The translations under genes and the position numbers were made by a program. This document shows, piece after piece, positions 37,457-46,295 of a stretch of DNA of 64,000 nt. Origin of the DNA: Legionella taurinensis (GTDB lineage: Bacteria; Pseudomonadota; Gammaproteobacteria; Legionellales; Legionellaceae); NCBI RefSeq assembly GCF_900452865.1, contig NZ_UGOZ01000001.1:1736001-1800000 (forward strand), read 5' to 3'. Every line of letters starts with the position of its first letter. The first letter of the stretch is position 1. The notes below the pieces were generated by a model, which ran no database searches, had not been told where the DNA came from, and was given only the letters and a program-made list of their open reading frames with translations.

Positions 37457-37990
37457 TTAAGGACAGTTCATTTTACCAACGCTTAATCGGCCGCTGGACG
37501 TTATGGCTAATGAACGGGCATTGTTACCGCTGCAACCTGCAGCGGAGATGGTCATGTTCAACGCACCGCTGGTCACGAAGCCCGAACTGTCATAACTGAC
37601 TATTCCCAGATTGGCGTTGACGGTTGTCCCCGCTGGCAGCGCTTCCTGGATTTTAACCACATCGGCGGCTGAATCAATCGTATTATTGTTATTGGCGTCA
37701 AGAAAAACAATCCAGCCCTGTGCCCATTGCGCACCGTTACCGCAGGCATTGAAAGCCGCATTGGCGGCTGGACAAACCGAAACGCGAATACCCCGTTTAA
37801 TGGCTTCCATGCGGGCATAGCTGAAACTGGCGGATAATTTATTGGTCATTCCCACCGCCTTGTTGTTTTGAATTAACGAGTAATAGGCCGGAACGCCCAC
37901 AGCCATAAAAATTCCAGCCACAGCCAAGGTGACCATAAATTCTGTCAGGGTAAACCCCGCTCGGCACGTCCCTTTCAAAATAATCACCAT
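37457..37990 (-). CDS. FimT/GspH-type minor pseudopilin
   Basis: A 177-residue type IV pilin-like protein with a short leader ending in Gly (ILKGTCRAG) and the prepilin motif FTLTEFMVTLAVAGIFMAVG. Prepilin peptidase would cut between Gly and Phe, and the Glu at +5 is present. The C-terminal domain matches FimT/GspH (SFSYARMEAIKRGIRVSVCP, GWIVFLDAN, SGRLSVGKMNCP), with two cysteine pairs. It probably primes type IV pilus assembly. A second, related minor pilin follows upstream. It has its own ATG at 37990 and a gap of about 39 bases to that gene's stop. Confidence 0.9.
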   Translation of the reverse strand: MVIILKGTCRAGFTLTEFMVTLAVAGIFMAVGVPAYYSLIQNNKAVGMTNKLSASFSYARMEAIKRGIRVSVCPAANAAFNACGNGAQWAQGWIVFLDANNNNTIDSAADVVKIQEALPAGTTVNANLGIVSYDSSGFVTSGALNMTISAAGCSGNNARSLAITSSGRLSVGKMNCP

Positions 37991-38029
37991 TTTCCGAAAA
38001 TTCTGTATAAATTATAGGCTATTTTGCTG

Positions 38030-38551
38030 TTAAATGTAATTAACGACGCGGAGTCGGCCCAGCCGATTGATAACAATCCGGCCCAGTTCAACCCCTTGAT
38101 AAGCAATGGAAAAATAACCATTGGCTGCGGCGTGGCCGAGGGCGTGGCTAAAAATCAACGCGTCTTGCGAGTGAAACCCGGACCAGGTAATGGTTAATGG
38201 ACCGCCTAGCTCATGCCATTCATACACCACCTCCTGCTGATGGCTGAAACGATGCTCGCCAGGGTCTTTAAAAAGCACCATGCCCTTTGCCCAATTGCCC
38301 TGCTCCACAGGGTGTAAAATCAGGACAGAATGCTTAACCAGGGCTTGGTTGCGGGCATAGTGTATGGCTTGTGTCAATCGATGCTGCGCCACGAACAGTT
38401 GCGTTTTGAGCTGGTTATTGGCATTCATTCCCAGATAAAAACTCAACAACAGAGTGAACAAAGCCAGGCTGACTAATAACTCAACAAGACTGAAGGCCCG
38501 TTGCCTGCTGTTCGTCGCCGCTGGACAATCGTTGTTTAACCAAAAGTAAAT
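38030..38551 (-). CDS. FimT-like minor pilin without a canonical start, overlapping the uracil-DNA glycosylase gene
   Basis: The prepilin motif RAFSLVELLVSLALFTLLLS (its Phe codon at 38494-38492) and the following SARxxA-like HYARNQALVKHSVLILHP show a GspH/FimT-type minor pilin. The residue before Phe is Ala rather than Gly. In this frame there is no ATG, GTG or TTG upstream of the hydrophobic helix before a long stretch inside the glycosylase gene. The first TTG lies within the helix at 38461 and would delete the processing site. An ATT at 38551 is one rare-start candidate, giving about 173 residues. The stop is certain and the start is not. It overlaps the end of the glycosylase gene. Confidence 0.6.
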   Translation of the reverse strand: MYFWLNNDCPAATNSRQRAFSLVELLVSLALFTLLLSFYLGMNANNQLKTQLFVAQHRLTQAIHYARNQALVKHSVLILHPVEQGNWAKGMVLFKDPGEHRFSHQQEVVYEWHELGGPLTITWSGFHSQDALIFSHALGHAAANGYFSIAYQGVELGRIVINRLGRLRVVNYI

Positions 38552-39146
38552 CGCTAAATGCGTGTTTTTTATCTTTTGGATTGCGTAAAAGATAAGCTGG
38601 ATGATAGGTAACTAAAAAAGGAATCGCTTGATAAGAGTGTAATTTAGCCCTCATCTGATTCAAAGGCGTAGTTTTACCCATGAGAAATTGCCCGGCAAAA
38701 CGCCCCAGGGCGAGAAGCAATGCAGGCGATACCAATTCAATTTGTTTTACCAGGTAGTCGCGGCACTGCTCAATTTCGTCTGCCATTGGATCACGATTAT
38801 CCGGCGGACGGCATTTTAAGACATTGGCAATGTACACCTGTTGTTCGTCCAGTCCGATGCTCTTTAACATGCGATCAAGCAACAGGCCGGCCTTGCCGAC
38901 AAAGGGCTTGCCTTGTTTATCCTCATAAAATCCCGGAGCCTCACCAATAATCATGAGCTTCGCGCCGGGATTACCTCGCGAAAAAACCGTATTGGTACGT
39001 GTATCGGCAAGCGAGCACCGTCTGCAGGAAGCCACGGTCGTCATCAATTGCTTTAATTGCTTGTCGCACCCGGTGTGGCCCTCACGTAAGATCCAGGGTT
39101 CGATCCCCATCTCTTGAAGATAATAATGATTTAAATGATTCGACAT
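38481..39146 (-). CDS. Uracil-DNA glycosylase, family 4 (iron-sulfur)
   Basis: Removes uracil from DNA, starting base-excision repair; 221 residues. Family 4 marks are MIIGEAPGFYEDKQGKPFVG (motif 1) and LVTYHPAYLLRNPKDKK (motif 2). Four cysteines for a 4Fe-4S cluster lie in SCRRCSLADTR, NVLKCRPP and EIEQCRDYL. The N-terminal extension resembles that of DNA-polymerase-associated family members. The 3' end encodes, in another frame, the leader of a minor pilin. The ATG at 39146 is a normal start. Confidence 0.94.
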   Translation of the reverse strand: MSNHLNHYYLQEMGIEPWILREGHTGCDKQLKQLMTTVASCRRCSLADTRTNTVFSRGNPGAKLMIIGEAPGFYEDKQGKPFVGKAGLLLDRMLKSIGLDEQQVYIANVLKCRPPDNRDPMADEIEQCRDYLVKQIELVSPALLLALGRFAGQFLMGKTTPLNQMRAKLHSYQAIPFLVTYHPAYLLRNPKDKKHAFSDLLLVKQRLSSGDEQQATGLQSC

Positions 39147-39152
39147 GCCACC

Positions 39153-39932
39153 TTAAACCTGTTTTCGATGAAAAAAAGCGACAATTCTCGTGGACATAAA
39201 CCGGGGAGAGAGTTTCGCAGCAAAAACCAGAATTTTATTCATTATACCGGGAATAATAAACAATTGATTGCTATTTAATCCGCTATAAGCCTTACGAGCA
39301 ACTTTTTCTGCACTCATTAAACCTATGATGCCACGAGCAAGCCAGGAGCCCTGCATGTGAGCCCTTTCCATAAAAGCGCTTTCTGTTGGCCCGGGACACA
39401 GGATAGAAACCGTCACCCCCTGCGGCTTTAATTCATAGGCCAGAGCCACCGAAAGGGAAATCACATAAGCTTTCGTAGCATAGTAAACCGACATGCGCGG
39501 CCCCGGTTGAAAACCAGCCGTTGAGGCCACCTGTAATATTTTCCCTCGCCCCAGTTTGCTGAAACGGACGGCGTAATGGTGGGTCAGTTCGGTTAAACAG
39601 ACCATGTTTAATTGCATCGTGGCGTTGACTGTCTCCCCATCCATGTCAACAAAATCGGCCAGGCAGCCGATGCCTGCATTATTAATCAGGCATTCAATAT
39701 CCAGTTGTTTTGCTTCAAGGGCATTGATGAGATACTGCGCACTGCCTGGACGACTTAAATCCATGGCCACGATGTCAGCCTGAATGCCGAATTTTAATCG
39801 AAGCGTAGCTGCCAGTTCATTGAGCCGCGGCTCGTCCCGGGCCACGAGAACCACATCATGCCCCTGCCTTGCAAACTCAAACGCTAAGGCTTGCCCTATT
39901 CCCCGTGATGCCCCAGTAATCAGTGTCCTCAT
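39153..39932 (-). CDS. Short-chain dehydrogenase/reductase
   Basis: A classical SDR of about 259 residues. It has the NAD(P)-binding TGASRGIGQ at the N-terminus, NNAG (CLINNAGIG) and the catalytic Ser in LQVASTAG. YYATKAYVISLS supplies Tyr and Lys, and CPGPTESAF follows. The C-terminus is hydrophobic and basic (MNKILVFAAKLSPRFMSTRI), hinting at membrane contact. The substrate is unknown. ATGs at 39959, 39941 and 39932 are in frame. I use 39932 because it fits the family N-terminus. Any of them overlaps the 3' end of the patatin gene by 56 to 83 bases on the same strand. Confidence 0.88.
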   Translation of the reverse strand: MRTLITGASRGIGQALAFEFARQGHDVVLVARDEPRLNELAATLRLKFGIQADIVAMDLSRPGSAQYLINALEAKQLDIECLINNAGIGCLADFVDMDGETVNATMQLNMVCLTELTHHYAVRFSKLGRGKILQVASTAGFQPGPRMSVYYATKAYVISLSVALAYELKPQGVTVSILCPGPTESAFMERAHMQGSWLARGIIGLMSAEKVARKAYSGLNSNQLFIIPGIMNKILVFAAKLSPRFMSTRIVAFFHRKQV

Positions 39933-42570
39933 AGTGTTCATCCGTGTAAATGAGTTCATCCCCCTGCCCCTTAGCGACGGTCTGCAGGGGCTCCTCTTTG
40001 TTCTTTAAGCTGTAACAAATAACGCGGGCCGTGTTTAGATTACCGGCCTGGAAGGCTTTAAACAATCGGTTAGCCTGCTCAGGAGTTAAATCCCAGTTCC
40101 CATAGAACACCGATTCTTCAGTCATGCATTTGTTATTGAGAATGGCTTCAAAGCATTTCAATTGCTGGCATTGTTCCTTTAACGATTCAACATTTAACCT
40201 CGATGTGATGTGTTTAAGTATGGCAAACAACACATGCACTTCGCCATTGATTTTAAGCAGCATATCAAGGCTTTGATGGGGATTAGTCAAGGCAAAGGAA
40301 TGCCTTGCCATTTTATAGATTTTCAAGTCAGCGGGCTTTTTAAACACACCGGTAGGCAATTTTAAAAAAATGGGAAACAGGCATTCAAAAATCTGCATGT
40401 TGCACAGGGTGTTGACACGGCGAAGCCAGGACGAAAGGCCTGAATTAAAAAAATCACTGTCAATGGCAGACGGTACCCTTATTGGTGCTGGCCTGGGTTC
40501 CGGGAAATGACGTTCGCGAATCTCGTTCAATTTCTCAGCCGTCATCCCCCGTTTCAAGGCAATGGCGGCCAGACGCTCAAACCAGTCTTTGCGATTACGA
40601 AAGCAGGTAAAATAAAGCGCCTCTTCGATACTGGCAAAATTGGCATACATGTATTCTTCGTTACGCGCCTTAACCCCCTGGCGGGTGTGGTAACGTGGGG
40701 CAATGTAATTCTTTACGGCCTCCTCACCATTTTTAACCAGCATCACCTGTTCTTCCGGGGTAATATTAAATTGGGTGGCTGACACATTCCCTGTAGGCAA
40801 GAGGACCACTTGATTACTGTGCTGCATCAGCCTTAAGCGATCCTGCTCCCAACCGCTGACCGGGTCTTTCACCCCGGTTAGGAAACCATAGATCCAGTTC
40901 CAGATAAAATTTTCCCGATAGATACGATCCACCAGCTTGTCGAGTAAGCCCCGTTCACAGCCATTGTCAAATTGGAAAGCAAGCAAACTTAAACAATTGC
41001 CGTATTCTGAGGTCAGTAAGGTGGAATGATTGTCATGAAAGACATTGGTAGGGAGATTGTTTAATACGCCACCATCATTGTACCGTTCGCCTTCAAAAAT
41101 GGTGGGTTTAAAAACCACGGGCAGGCTGGCCGAAATGGTCACTGCCGCACTGACTTCAAGATCCGGCGAGGTCGTGCTTGAGAAATAACGGGTTTTGCGT
41201 TGCGGCATATTGGTGGCGGTAACGACCAGCTCATTACCGAGTCCACAATCCGGGTAACGTTCTTTAAGCGCTTTAAGCGAAGCAAAGGTGATTTTATTAT
41301 TATAAAGCACTTCTTCGGAGAGGAATTTTCGGCCTTTGGCGGTGGTGTCAATTCCATAGCGTTGAATGATTTGATTCACTTTCTGCGTCACCATAAAATC
41401 CAACGCCCCTTTCACTGCCTGGGTGTCTGACATCCCTGAACTGTCAATGTCGAAGTGAATCAGATTCTCCTGCCTGAACTCTTTAAAAAAATTCAATATC
41501 TCCTCGGAGGAATAACCTAAATAACACAACACCGCCATGATGGCACCAGCCGAGCTTCCAGCAAAACGCGTTGGCGTAATACCGGTCTCTTCACAGGCTT
41601 TATAGGCCCCTACGTGAGCAAAAATTTTGCCGCCGCCGCCGCAAAACACCATGTTGTCCAGCTCAGGACGTTTTTCGGTTATCAGGATTTCACCAGTGGA
41701 TGGCCGCTCGGACACAATCACGTCATCGTCTTCAATGAGCGGCTGATAATTTTTTTCCCGGAATTTGAACTCTTCCAGTTCATACTCGTTATTGGGCTTT
41801 TCGTACCAGGATTTAATCCAGCGCCACACGCGCTGGTACCAGGTTTGCGTGGTGATAAACCGCTGTGTCTGACGGTATTCGTACATCTCCTCCATACGCT
41901 GGTTATGTAAAGGAACACGAATGGCATAAGGGTGCGGATTAAAGATCATCTCATCATAATCGAGGGATCCAGGATCTTCATTGATTAAATTTTCTACTAG
42001 CCTGTCGGTTAATATCAGGCGTTTGGCGTTGCGCAAAGGGGTTAGCTGATTATCCTCCGGATCGCGGTATTTACTGCCATTATTTTCAGTGGCGAATTGT
42101 TTAAGGCCAATCAACAGGCCGTATTTATCAGGACAGATGTCGATGCCTGTTAACTGATAATTTAAGGTTAATTCCAGCGGCGTCAGAGGCCAGTGGTAGG
42201 CTTTGCGACGATAATAGAGAAGATTGGTGATACGGCCCCACCAGCTTAAACCGACCTCTGCCGTATATCCCCGGTAATCATTCGTCGCCACCCCGCTTAG
42301 AAAAGCCTTTTGGGCATCCTGATAATGCGGCATTAAAAACCAGTGGATAAATTTTTCTTTCGCTTCATCGCTCAGGCGGGTGTAATCGAAAATGATACGC
42401 TCGTCATCAAGCAGGTAATCCCCCAGCGTATAATGGTTGTCTGGGGCCAGGCCATTGATTCTAAACCAGCCACGATGAACACAAAGGAGTATTTTTTGAA
42501 GAAGGCGCGTGTTGGGATGTTCAGCACAATTCCTACGCAACAAATCACTTAACACATTTTCTCGAGCCAT
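39877..42570 (-). CDS. vpdC: Patatin-like phospholipase, VpdC-like; likely Dot/Icm effector
   Basis: An 897-residue protein with a central patatin lipase domain. The oxyanion loop GGGGK is at 311-315, the nucleophile Ser340 lies in GSSAG (338-342) and the catalytic Asp499 is in NDGG. Long N-terminal (about 300 residues) and C-terminal (about 390 residues) flanks fit L. pneumophila VpdC, which I recall as 853 residues and lying near pyrF. VpdC is a secreted phospholipase needing a host cofactor; transfer of that property here is inference. There is no signal peptide, as expected for type IV secretion. The downstream SDR gene overlaps its end. The 168 bases between this gene and pyrF show nothing definite. 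Confidence 0.85.
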   Translation of the reverse strand: MARENVLSDLLRRNCAEHPNTRLLQKILLCVHRGWFRINGLAPDNHYTLGDYLLDDERIIFDYTRLSDEAKEKFIHWFLMPHYQDAQKAFLSGVATNDYRGYTAEVGLSWWGRITNLLYYRRKAYHWPLTPLELTLNYQLTGIDICPDKYGLLIGLKQFATENNGSKYRDPEDNQLTPLRNAKRLILTDRLVENLINEDPGSLDYDEMIFNPHPYAIRVPLHNQRMEEMYEYRQTQRFITTQTWYQRVWRWIKSWYEKPNNEYELEEFKFREKNYQPLIEDDDVIVSERPSTGEILITEKRPELDNMVFCGGGGKIFAHVGAYKACEETGITPTRFAGSSAGAIMAVLCYLGYSSEEILNFFKEFRQENLIHFDIDSSGMSDTQAVKGALDFMVTQKVNQIIQRYGIDTTAKGRKFLSEEVLYNNKITFASLKALKERYPDCGLGNELVVTATNMPQRKTRYFSSTTSPDLEVSAAVTISASLPVVFKPTIFEGERYNDGGVLNNLPTNVFHDNHSTLLTSEYGNCLSLLAFQFDNGCERGLLDKLVDRIYRENFIWNWIYGFLTGVKDPVSGWEQDRLRLMQHSNQVVLLPTGNVSATQFNITPEEQVMLVKNGEEAVKNYIAPRYHTRQGVKARNEEYMYANFASIEEALYFTCFRNRKDWFERLAAIALKRGMTAEKLNEIRERHFPEPRPAPIRVPSAIDSDFFNSGLSSWLRRVNTLCNMQIFECLFPIFLKLPTGVFKKPADLKIYKMARHSFALTNPHQSLDMLLKINGEVHVLFAILKHITSRLNVESLKEQCQQLKCFEAILNNKCMTEESVFYGNWDLTPEQANRLFKAFQAGNLNTARVICYSLKNKEEPLQTVAKGQGDELIYTDEHYEDTDYWGITGNRASLSV

Positions 42571-42738
42571 AATAAATCCCTTTGTTATGTGATCGTATGA
42601 ACCACGTTTTGTCCAAAGTGGCCTGACTGCTAAATTATTTATCCAATTTAATAACTAACATAAATCATCGTAGAATTGAATACAGGAGGGAGAAGTTTAT
42701 TAAACGATACACGTGCCTGTTAATAAGACACGTGTTTA

Positions 42739-43434
42739 TTACTCAGCCAGAGAGGCTAAAATGTCAGCGATCACCTGATCTGGATTAGGCGATCGAGTGA
42801 TGGATCGGCCCATGACCAAGTAGTCACTGCCCATCATCAAAGCATCCCTGGGCGTTACAATGCGTGATTGATCATCGGCCGCATCGCCAGGCAGTCGAAT
42901 GCCGGGGGTCACGGTTAAAAAATCAGCGCCACACAATTGCTTGACGATGGGTGCTTCCAAAGCAGAGCAGACAACGCCATCCAGTTCCGCCTGGTGTGTC
43001 AGATGAGCCAGACGGTTAACCTGATTGGCAATGGAGGTATCGACGCCGATTTCAGGCAATTGCAATGAATTCATACTGGTTAATACCGTCACTGCAATCA
43101 GCAAGGGCTTGTCTTTGCCGAAAGCCTCCAGTGCGTTTTTTGCCGCGCGCATCATGGCCAACCCCCCGGAGGCATGGAGGTTCATCATCCAGACACCCAT
43201 TTCCGCTGCCGCCGCGCAGGCACGCGCAACCGTATTGGGTATGTCATGAAATTTCAAATCCAGAAACACGTTGAATTGCTGATTAACCAGTTTTTTAACA
43301 AACGAAGGTCCAAGCAGGGTAAACAGCTCATTGCCCACCTTGAGGGCGCAATGAGCCGGGTTTATCTTTTCAACAAGCGTTAACGCCTCAGCCTCGTGAT
43401 GAAAATCAAGGGCGACAATCAGTTCGGTCGTCAT
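42739..43434 (-). CDS. pyrF: Orotidine-5'-phosphate decarboxylase
   Basis: Final step of UMP synthesis; 231 residues as usual. The N-terminal ALDFHHEAEA and the catalytic FLDLKFHDIPNTV (Asp-x-Lys-x-x-Asp) near residue 60 are clear. TPGIRLPGDAADDQ and DYLVMGRSIT are the phosphate-binding segments. The ATG overlaps the stop of the preceding aminotransferase by one base, so it is translated with the lapB-side operon rather than alone. Confidence 0.97.
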   Translation of the reverse strand: MTTELIVALDFHHEAEALTLVEKINPAHCALKVGNELFTLLGPSFVKKLVNQQFNVFLDLKFHDIPNTVARACAAAAEMGVWMMNLHASGGLAMMRAAKNALEAFGKDKPLLIAVTVLTSMNSLQLPEIGVDTSIANQVNRLAHLTHQAELDGVVCSALEAPIVKQLCGADFLTVTPGIRLPGDAADDQSRIVTPRDALMMGSDYLVMGRSITRSPNPDQVIADILASLAE

Positions 43435-44543
43435 CAGGCGACTTCAACCGATAAAGCAATGCACCGTTTTACCGCATCAACCACCCTGTTTTGTTCTTCC
43501 ATGGTCAAATAAGGGTGCATAGGCAAACTGACCACACGTTTGCTGGCGGCTTCTGCACAGGGAAAATCGCCGGTTTTGTAGCCTAAATACTGCAGGGCTT
43601 CCTGCTCGTGCATGGCAACCGGGTAATGCACCGCCGTTGGAATGCCCAGAATCTGCATTTCTTTTTGGAATTTTTCACGATGGGGTACTTCTATGGTGAA
43701 CTGGGCATACACACTGGTGTTGCCTTTTTTAATAACCGGCGTCTGGGCAATGCCATCCAGTAATTGCATGTAACGTTCGGCCACCTGCTGGCGCAGTTCA
43801 ATTTCTTTGGGAAATAACTTCATCTTTTCAATCAGGATAGCGGCCTGTATGGTGTCCATGCGGCCATTGATCCCTATGCGGCGATGGCAGTAACGGGCAT
43901 TCTGGCCATGAATGCGAATTTCAGCCAGACGCTCAGCGAGAATGTCATCATCCGTAAAACAGGCACCGGAATCCCCGTAACCGCCCAAGGGTTTTGAGGG
44001 GAAGAAACTCGTGCAGCCAATGGTGGATAACGCGCAGGAATAATGGCCATTCTGGGTGGCGCCAAAACTTTGCGCCGCGTCTTCAATCACCGGCAAACCG
44101 TATTTTTTGGCAATCTGATTGATGGACGCCATATCTGCCGTTTGACCATAGAGGCTGACTGGCATAATCGCTTTCGTGTTGGGGGTAATCGCCGCTTCCA
44201 GTTTTTTAACATCGAGGTTATACGTTGCAGGATCAATATCGACAAAAACGGGTTTGGCCTGACATAAGGCAATCACTTCCGCTGTCGCGAAGAAACTGAA
44301 TGGGCTGGTAATCACTTCATCGCCGGGTCCAATTTCAAGCGCCAGAAGCGCCATTAACAGCGCGTCTGTGCCGCTGGCATTGACAATGGCATGGCGGGTA
44401 CCAACAAAGTCAGCCAGTTGACGTTCCAATAGACCAATCTCGGGTCCCATGATGTATTGGCCATGATCCAGTACTTTTTTAATACCGTTTAACACGTCGG
44501 TTTCGATTAATTGATACTGCTTTTTAAGGTCGATAAATTGCAT
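43434..44543 (-). CDS. DegT/DnrJ/EryC1 sugar aminotransferase, WbpE/WlbC-like
   Basis: A 369-residue PLP-dependent sugar aminotransferase. The N-terminus (FIDLKKQYQLIE, HGQYIMGPE), ASGTDALLMAL, PVIEDAAQSFGA and the PLP-Lys segment TSFFPSKPLGGYGDSG closely follow WbpE, which makes UDP-2-acetamido-3-amino-glucuronate for O-antigen synthesis. That substrate is plausible but not proven, since the other genes of that pathway are not in the window. It is 45 bases after lapB and coupled to pyrF by a one-base overlap. Confidence 0.88.
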   Translation of the reverse strand: MQFIDLKKQYQLIETDVLNGIKKVLDHGQYIMGPEIGLLERQLADFVGTRHAIVNASGTDALLMALLALEIGPGDEVITSPFSFFATAEVIALCQAKPVFVDIDPATYNLDVKKLEAAITPNTKAIMPVSLYGQTADMASINQIAKKYGLPVIEDAAQSFGATQNGHYSCALSTIGCTSFFPSKPLGGYGDSGACFTDDDILAERLAEIRIHGQNARYCHRRIGINGRMDTIQAAILIEKMKLFPKEIELRQQVAERYMQLLDGIAQTPVIKKGNTSVYAQFTIEVPHREKFQKEMQILGIPTAVHYPVAMHEQEALQYLGYKTGDFPCAEAASKRVVSLPMHPYLTMEEQNRVVDAVKRCIALSVEVA

Positions 44544-44588
44544 AATGTTCTCGTTAAAAGCGATTTAAACCAGAAATCAGGATAAAAC

Positions 44589-45758
44589 CTAATCTCCCTC
44601 TAATCCATGAACAGGCTTCATTCTACCCCACTGCTTACAACTTGGGCAATGCCAATGTAAGTGTTTACCGCCAAATCCACACTGGGTACAGCGATAAATG
44701 GGTTTATTATCAAGAAACTTGCTGGTGATGTCATAAAGCATCTGCAGCTTGTCCCGCACTTTGCCATGGGCCGTTTCAAGGTGCCAGCAAATCAGGCGGT
44801 TAAGTCCCTTGATCGATGGGTAGGTGCTCAATTGTTCTGATACAAAATCAATGGCGGCATCCATGCTTTTTTCCCTGCGCAGGTAATCCCCGATCACAAA
44901 GATGGTGGACGCGCGAGGATGATCGTTTAATGTGTCTTCCAGATACGCCACGCATTCATTCATGCAATCCAGATGGCGATGGCAAATGACCAACGGTTCA
45001 ATGATTTCACTTAAAAACTCCGGATCCTGCTGGGGTACCCGTTTGAGTGACCGAATGGCCTGCTTGAAACGGCCCTGCTCCATGTCAAAAGACGCCTGCA
45101 TTAAACTACCGCGAACTGACATTTTATCTATCAATAGCGCTTGTTTAATCGCATTCTGTGCTTTTTCCAGGGCACTGGTTTTCAAGGCCTGCGCGGCAAT
45201 TTCACAATAGTAATGAGCGGCCTGCATGTGCATGCTCTGCCCGGTTGACAATTCCAGCTTTTTAATGACATCCAGCGCATTTTCCCAGGATTTTTCCTGT
45301 TGATAGATGGCAAGCAGCCCTTGCAGACTGGAGGTTTCCCGCGAGCCACCAAGCTCGACCACTTCAAGGAAAATGCGTTCGGCGCGATCAAACACACCGG
45401 CGCTCATGTAATCCTGCCCCAGGGCCATGAGGGCTTCTTTTCTTTCCACAAGACTCAGTTGCGGGCGGGCAATTAAATTTTGATGAATGCGGATGGCACG
45501 ATCCACTTCGCCACGGCGACGGAATAAACTGCCCAGTGCCAGATGGGTTTCAACCGTTTCACTGTCGACTTCCAGCAGTTTAATGAACACATCCACTGCC
45601 TTGTCGGGCTGCTCATCCAACAGATAATTAAGACCAACGACATATTCTCTTGATAAGCGGTTTCCTGCTTTCAATTCTTTGCCAGCAAAGCTTCGATTAG
45701 CAACCCACCAGCCTGACCAGGCTGCGGCGGGCAATAACAATGGCCATAAATTAATCAT
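44589..45758 (-). CDS. lapB: LPS assembly protein LapB (YciM)
   Basis: An inner-membrane-anchored TPR protein that controls LpxC turnover with FtsH and so sets the LPS/phospholipid balance; 389 residues. An N-terminal helix (INLWPLLLPAAAWSGWWVA) is followed by about eight TPR units and a C-terminal rubredoxin-like zinc knuckle, YRCTQCGFGG...HCPSCKQWGR. ATG at 45758 with GGAG 8 bases upstream is preferred to a TTG one codon earlier. It follows lapA by 91 bases, as in E. coli. Confidence 0.95.
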   Translation of the reverse strand: MINLWPLLLPAAAWSGWWVANRSFAGKELKAGNRLSREYVVGLNYLLDEQPDKAVDVFIKLLEVDSETVETHLALGSLFRRRGEVDRAIRIHQNLIARPQLSLVERKEALMALGQDYMSAGVFDRAERIFLEVVELGGSRETSSLQGLLAIYQQEKSWENALDVIKKLELSTGQSMHMQAAHYYCEIAAQALKTSALEKAQNAIKQALLIDKMSVRGSLMQASFDMEQGRFKQAIRSLKRVPQQDPEFLSEIIEPLVICHRHLDCMNECVAYLEDTLNDHPRASTIFVIGDYLRREKSMDAAIDFVSEQLSTYPSIKGLNRLICWHLETAHGKVRDKLQMLYDITSKFLDNKPIYRCTQCGFGGKHLHWHCPSCKQWGRMKPVHGLEGD

Positions 45759-45849
45759 CAACGGTCTCCATGACGAATAATCAATCGATTGAAATCATCA
45801 CAACGGGGCGGTTTTATCTTAATTTCTGAAACGCTGTCAAACCTTCGCT

Positions 45850-46140
45850 TCAATGTTGATCTTTTAATGGTATATCCCTTAAATTTTTAATTTCTTTTTC
45901 AGTCAGACGTAACTGGTTTCTTACTTTGGCTAATTCGCGTTTAAGCCGCCAATAGCGCAAAAGAAATAGTAAAAAGCCAACCAGAATTCCGATTCCGAGC
46001 ATGATTGTCATTAAAATGGAGATGGGCATTGTCACCGTGGTCACGTAAAAGTTCACTTCGACAGAACTGGCATTTAAAGCCGCAAAGCTCACACCGACCA
46101 AAATCAACACCAAATAAAACAATATCATCAAAAGACGCAT
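45850..46140 (-). CDS. lapA: LPS assembly protein LapA (YciS)
   Basis: A 96-residue inner-membrane protein with two helices (MILFYLVLILVGVSFAALNA and PISILMTIMLGIGILVGFLL) joined by a short periplasmic turn with VEVNFYV. A charged cytosolic coiled tail (RELAKVRNQLRLTEKEIKNL) follows. These features and its position between rpsA and lapB define LapA. AAGGA stands about 8 bases before the ATG. An 11-base direct repeat lies just upstream. Confidence 0.93.
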   Translation of the reverse strand: MRLLMILFYLVLILVGVSFAALNASSVEVNFYVTTVTMPISILMTIMLGIGILVGFLLFLLRYWRLKRELAKVRNQLRLTEKEIKNLRDIPLKDQH

Positions 46141-46153
46141 TGCATTTATCCTT

Positions 46154-46176
46154 ATACGCTTTTACATACGCTTTTA
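46154..46176. repeat. Tandem 11-base direct repeat upstream of lapA
   Basis: ATACGCTTTTA occurs at 46154-46164 and again at 46166-46176 (12-base period), 14 to 36 bases upstream of the lapA start. On the minus strand it reads TAAAAGCGTAT twice and ends in TATAAG, a possible -10. It may be a regulator site or chance. Confidence 0.4.
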
Positions 46177-46260
46177 TGCTGAATCCTGAACACACATCAA
46201 TGTTGATTAATCCAGCCAGGGTATTTAAATGAAGTGCTCTAAGTGAACCACAAAAAAAAA

Positions 46261-46283
46261 GCGTAGTAAACTACGCTTTTTTT
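46261..46283 (-). terminator. Rho-independent terminator after rpsA
   Basis: GCGTAG and CTACGC form a 6-bp stem with a TAAA loop, flanked by an A-run (46252-46260) and a T-run (46277-46283). It therefore works on both strands. It begins 12 bases after the rpsA stop and separates rpsA from lapA. Confidence 0.88.
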
Positions 46284-46295
46284 ACTTACCGATGT

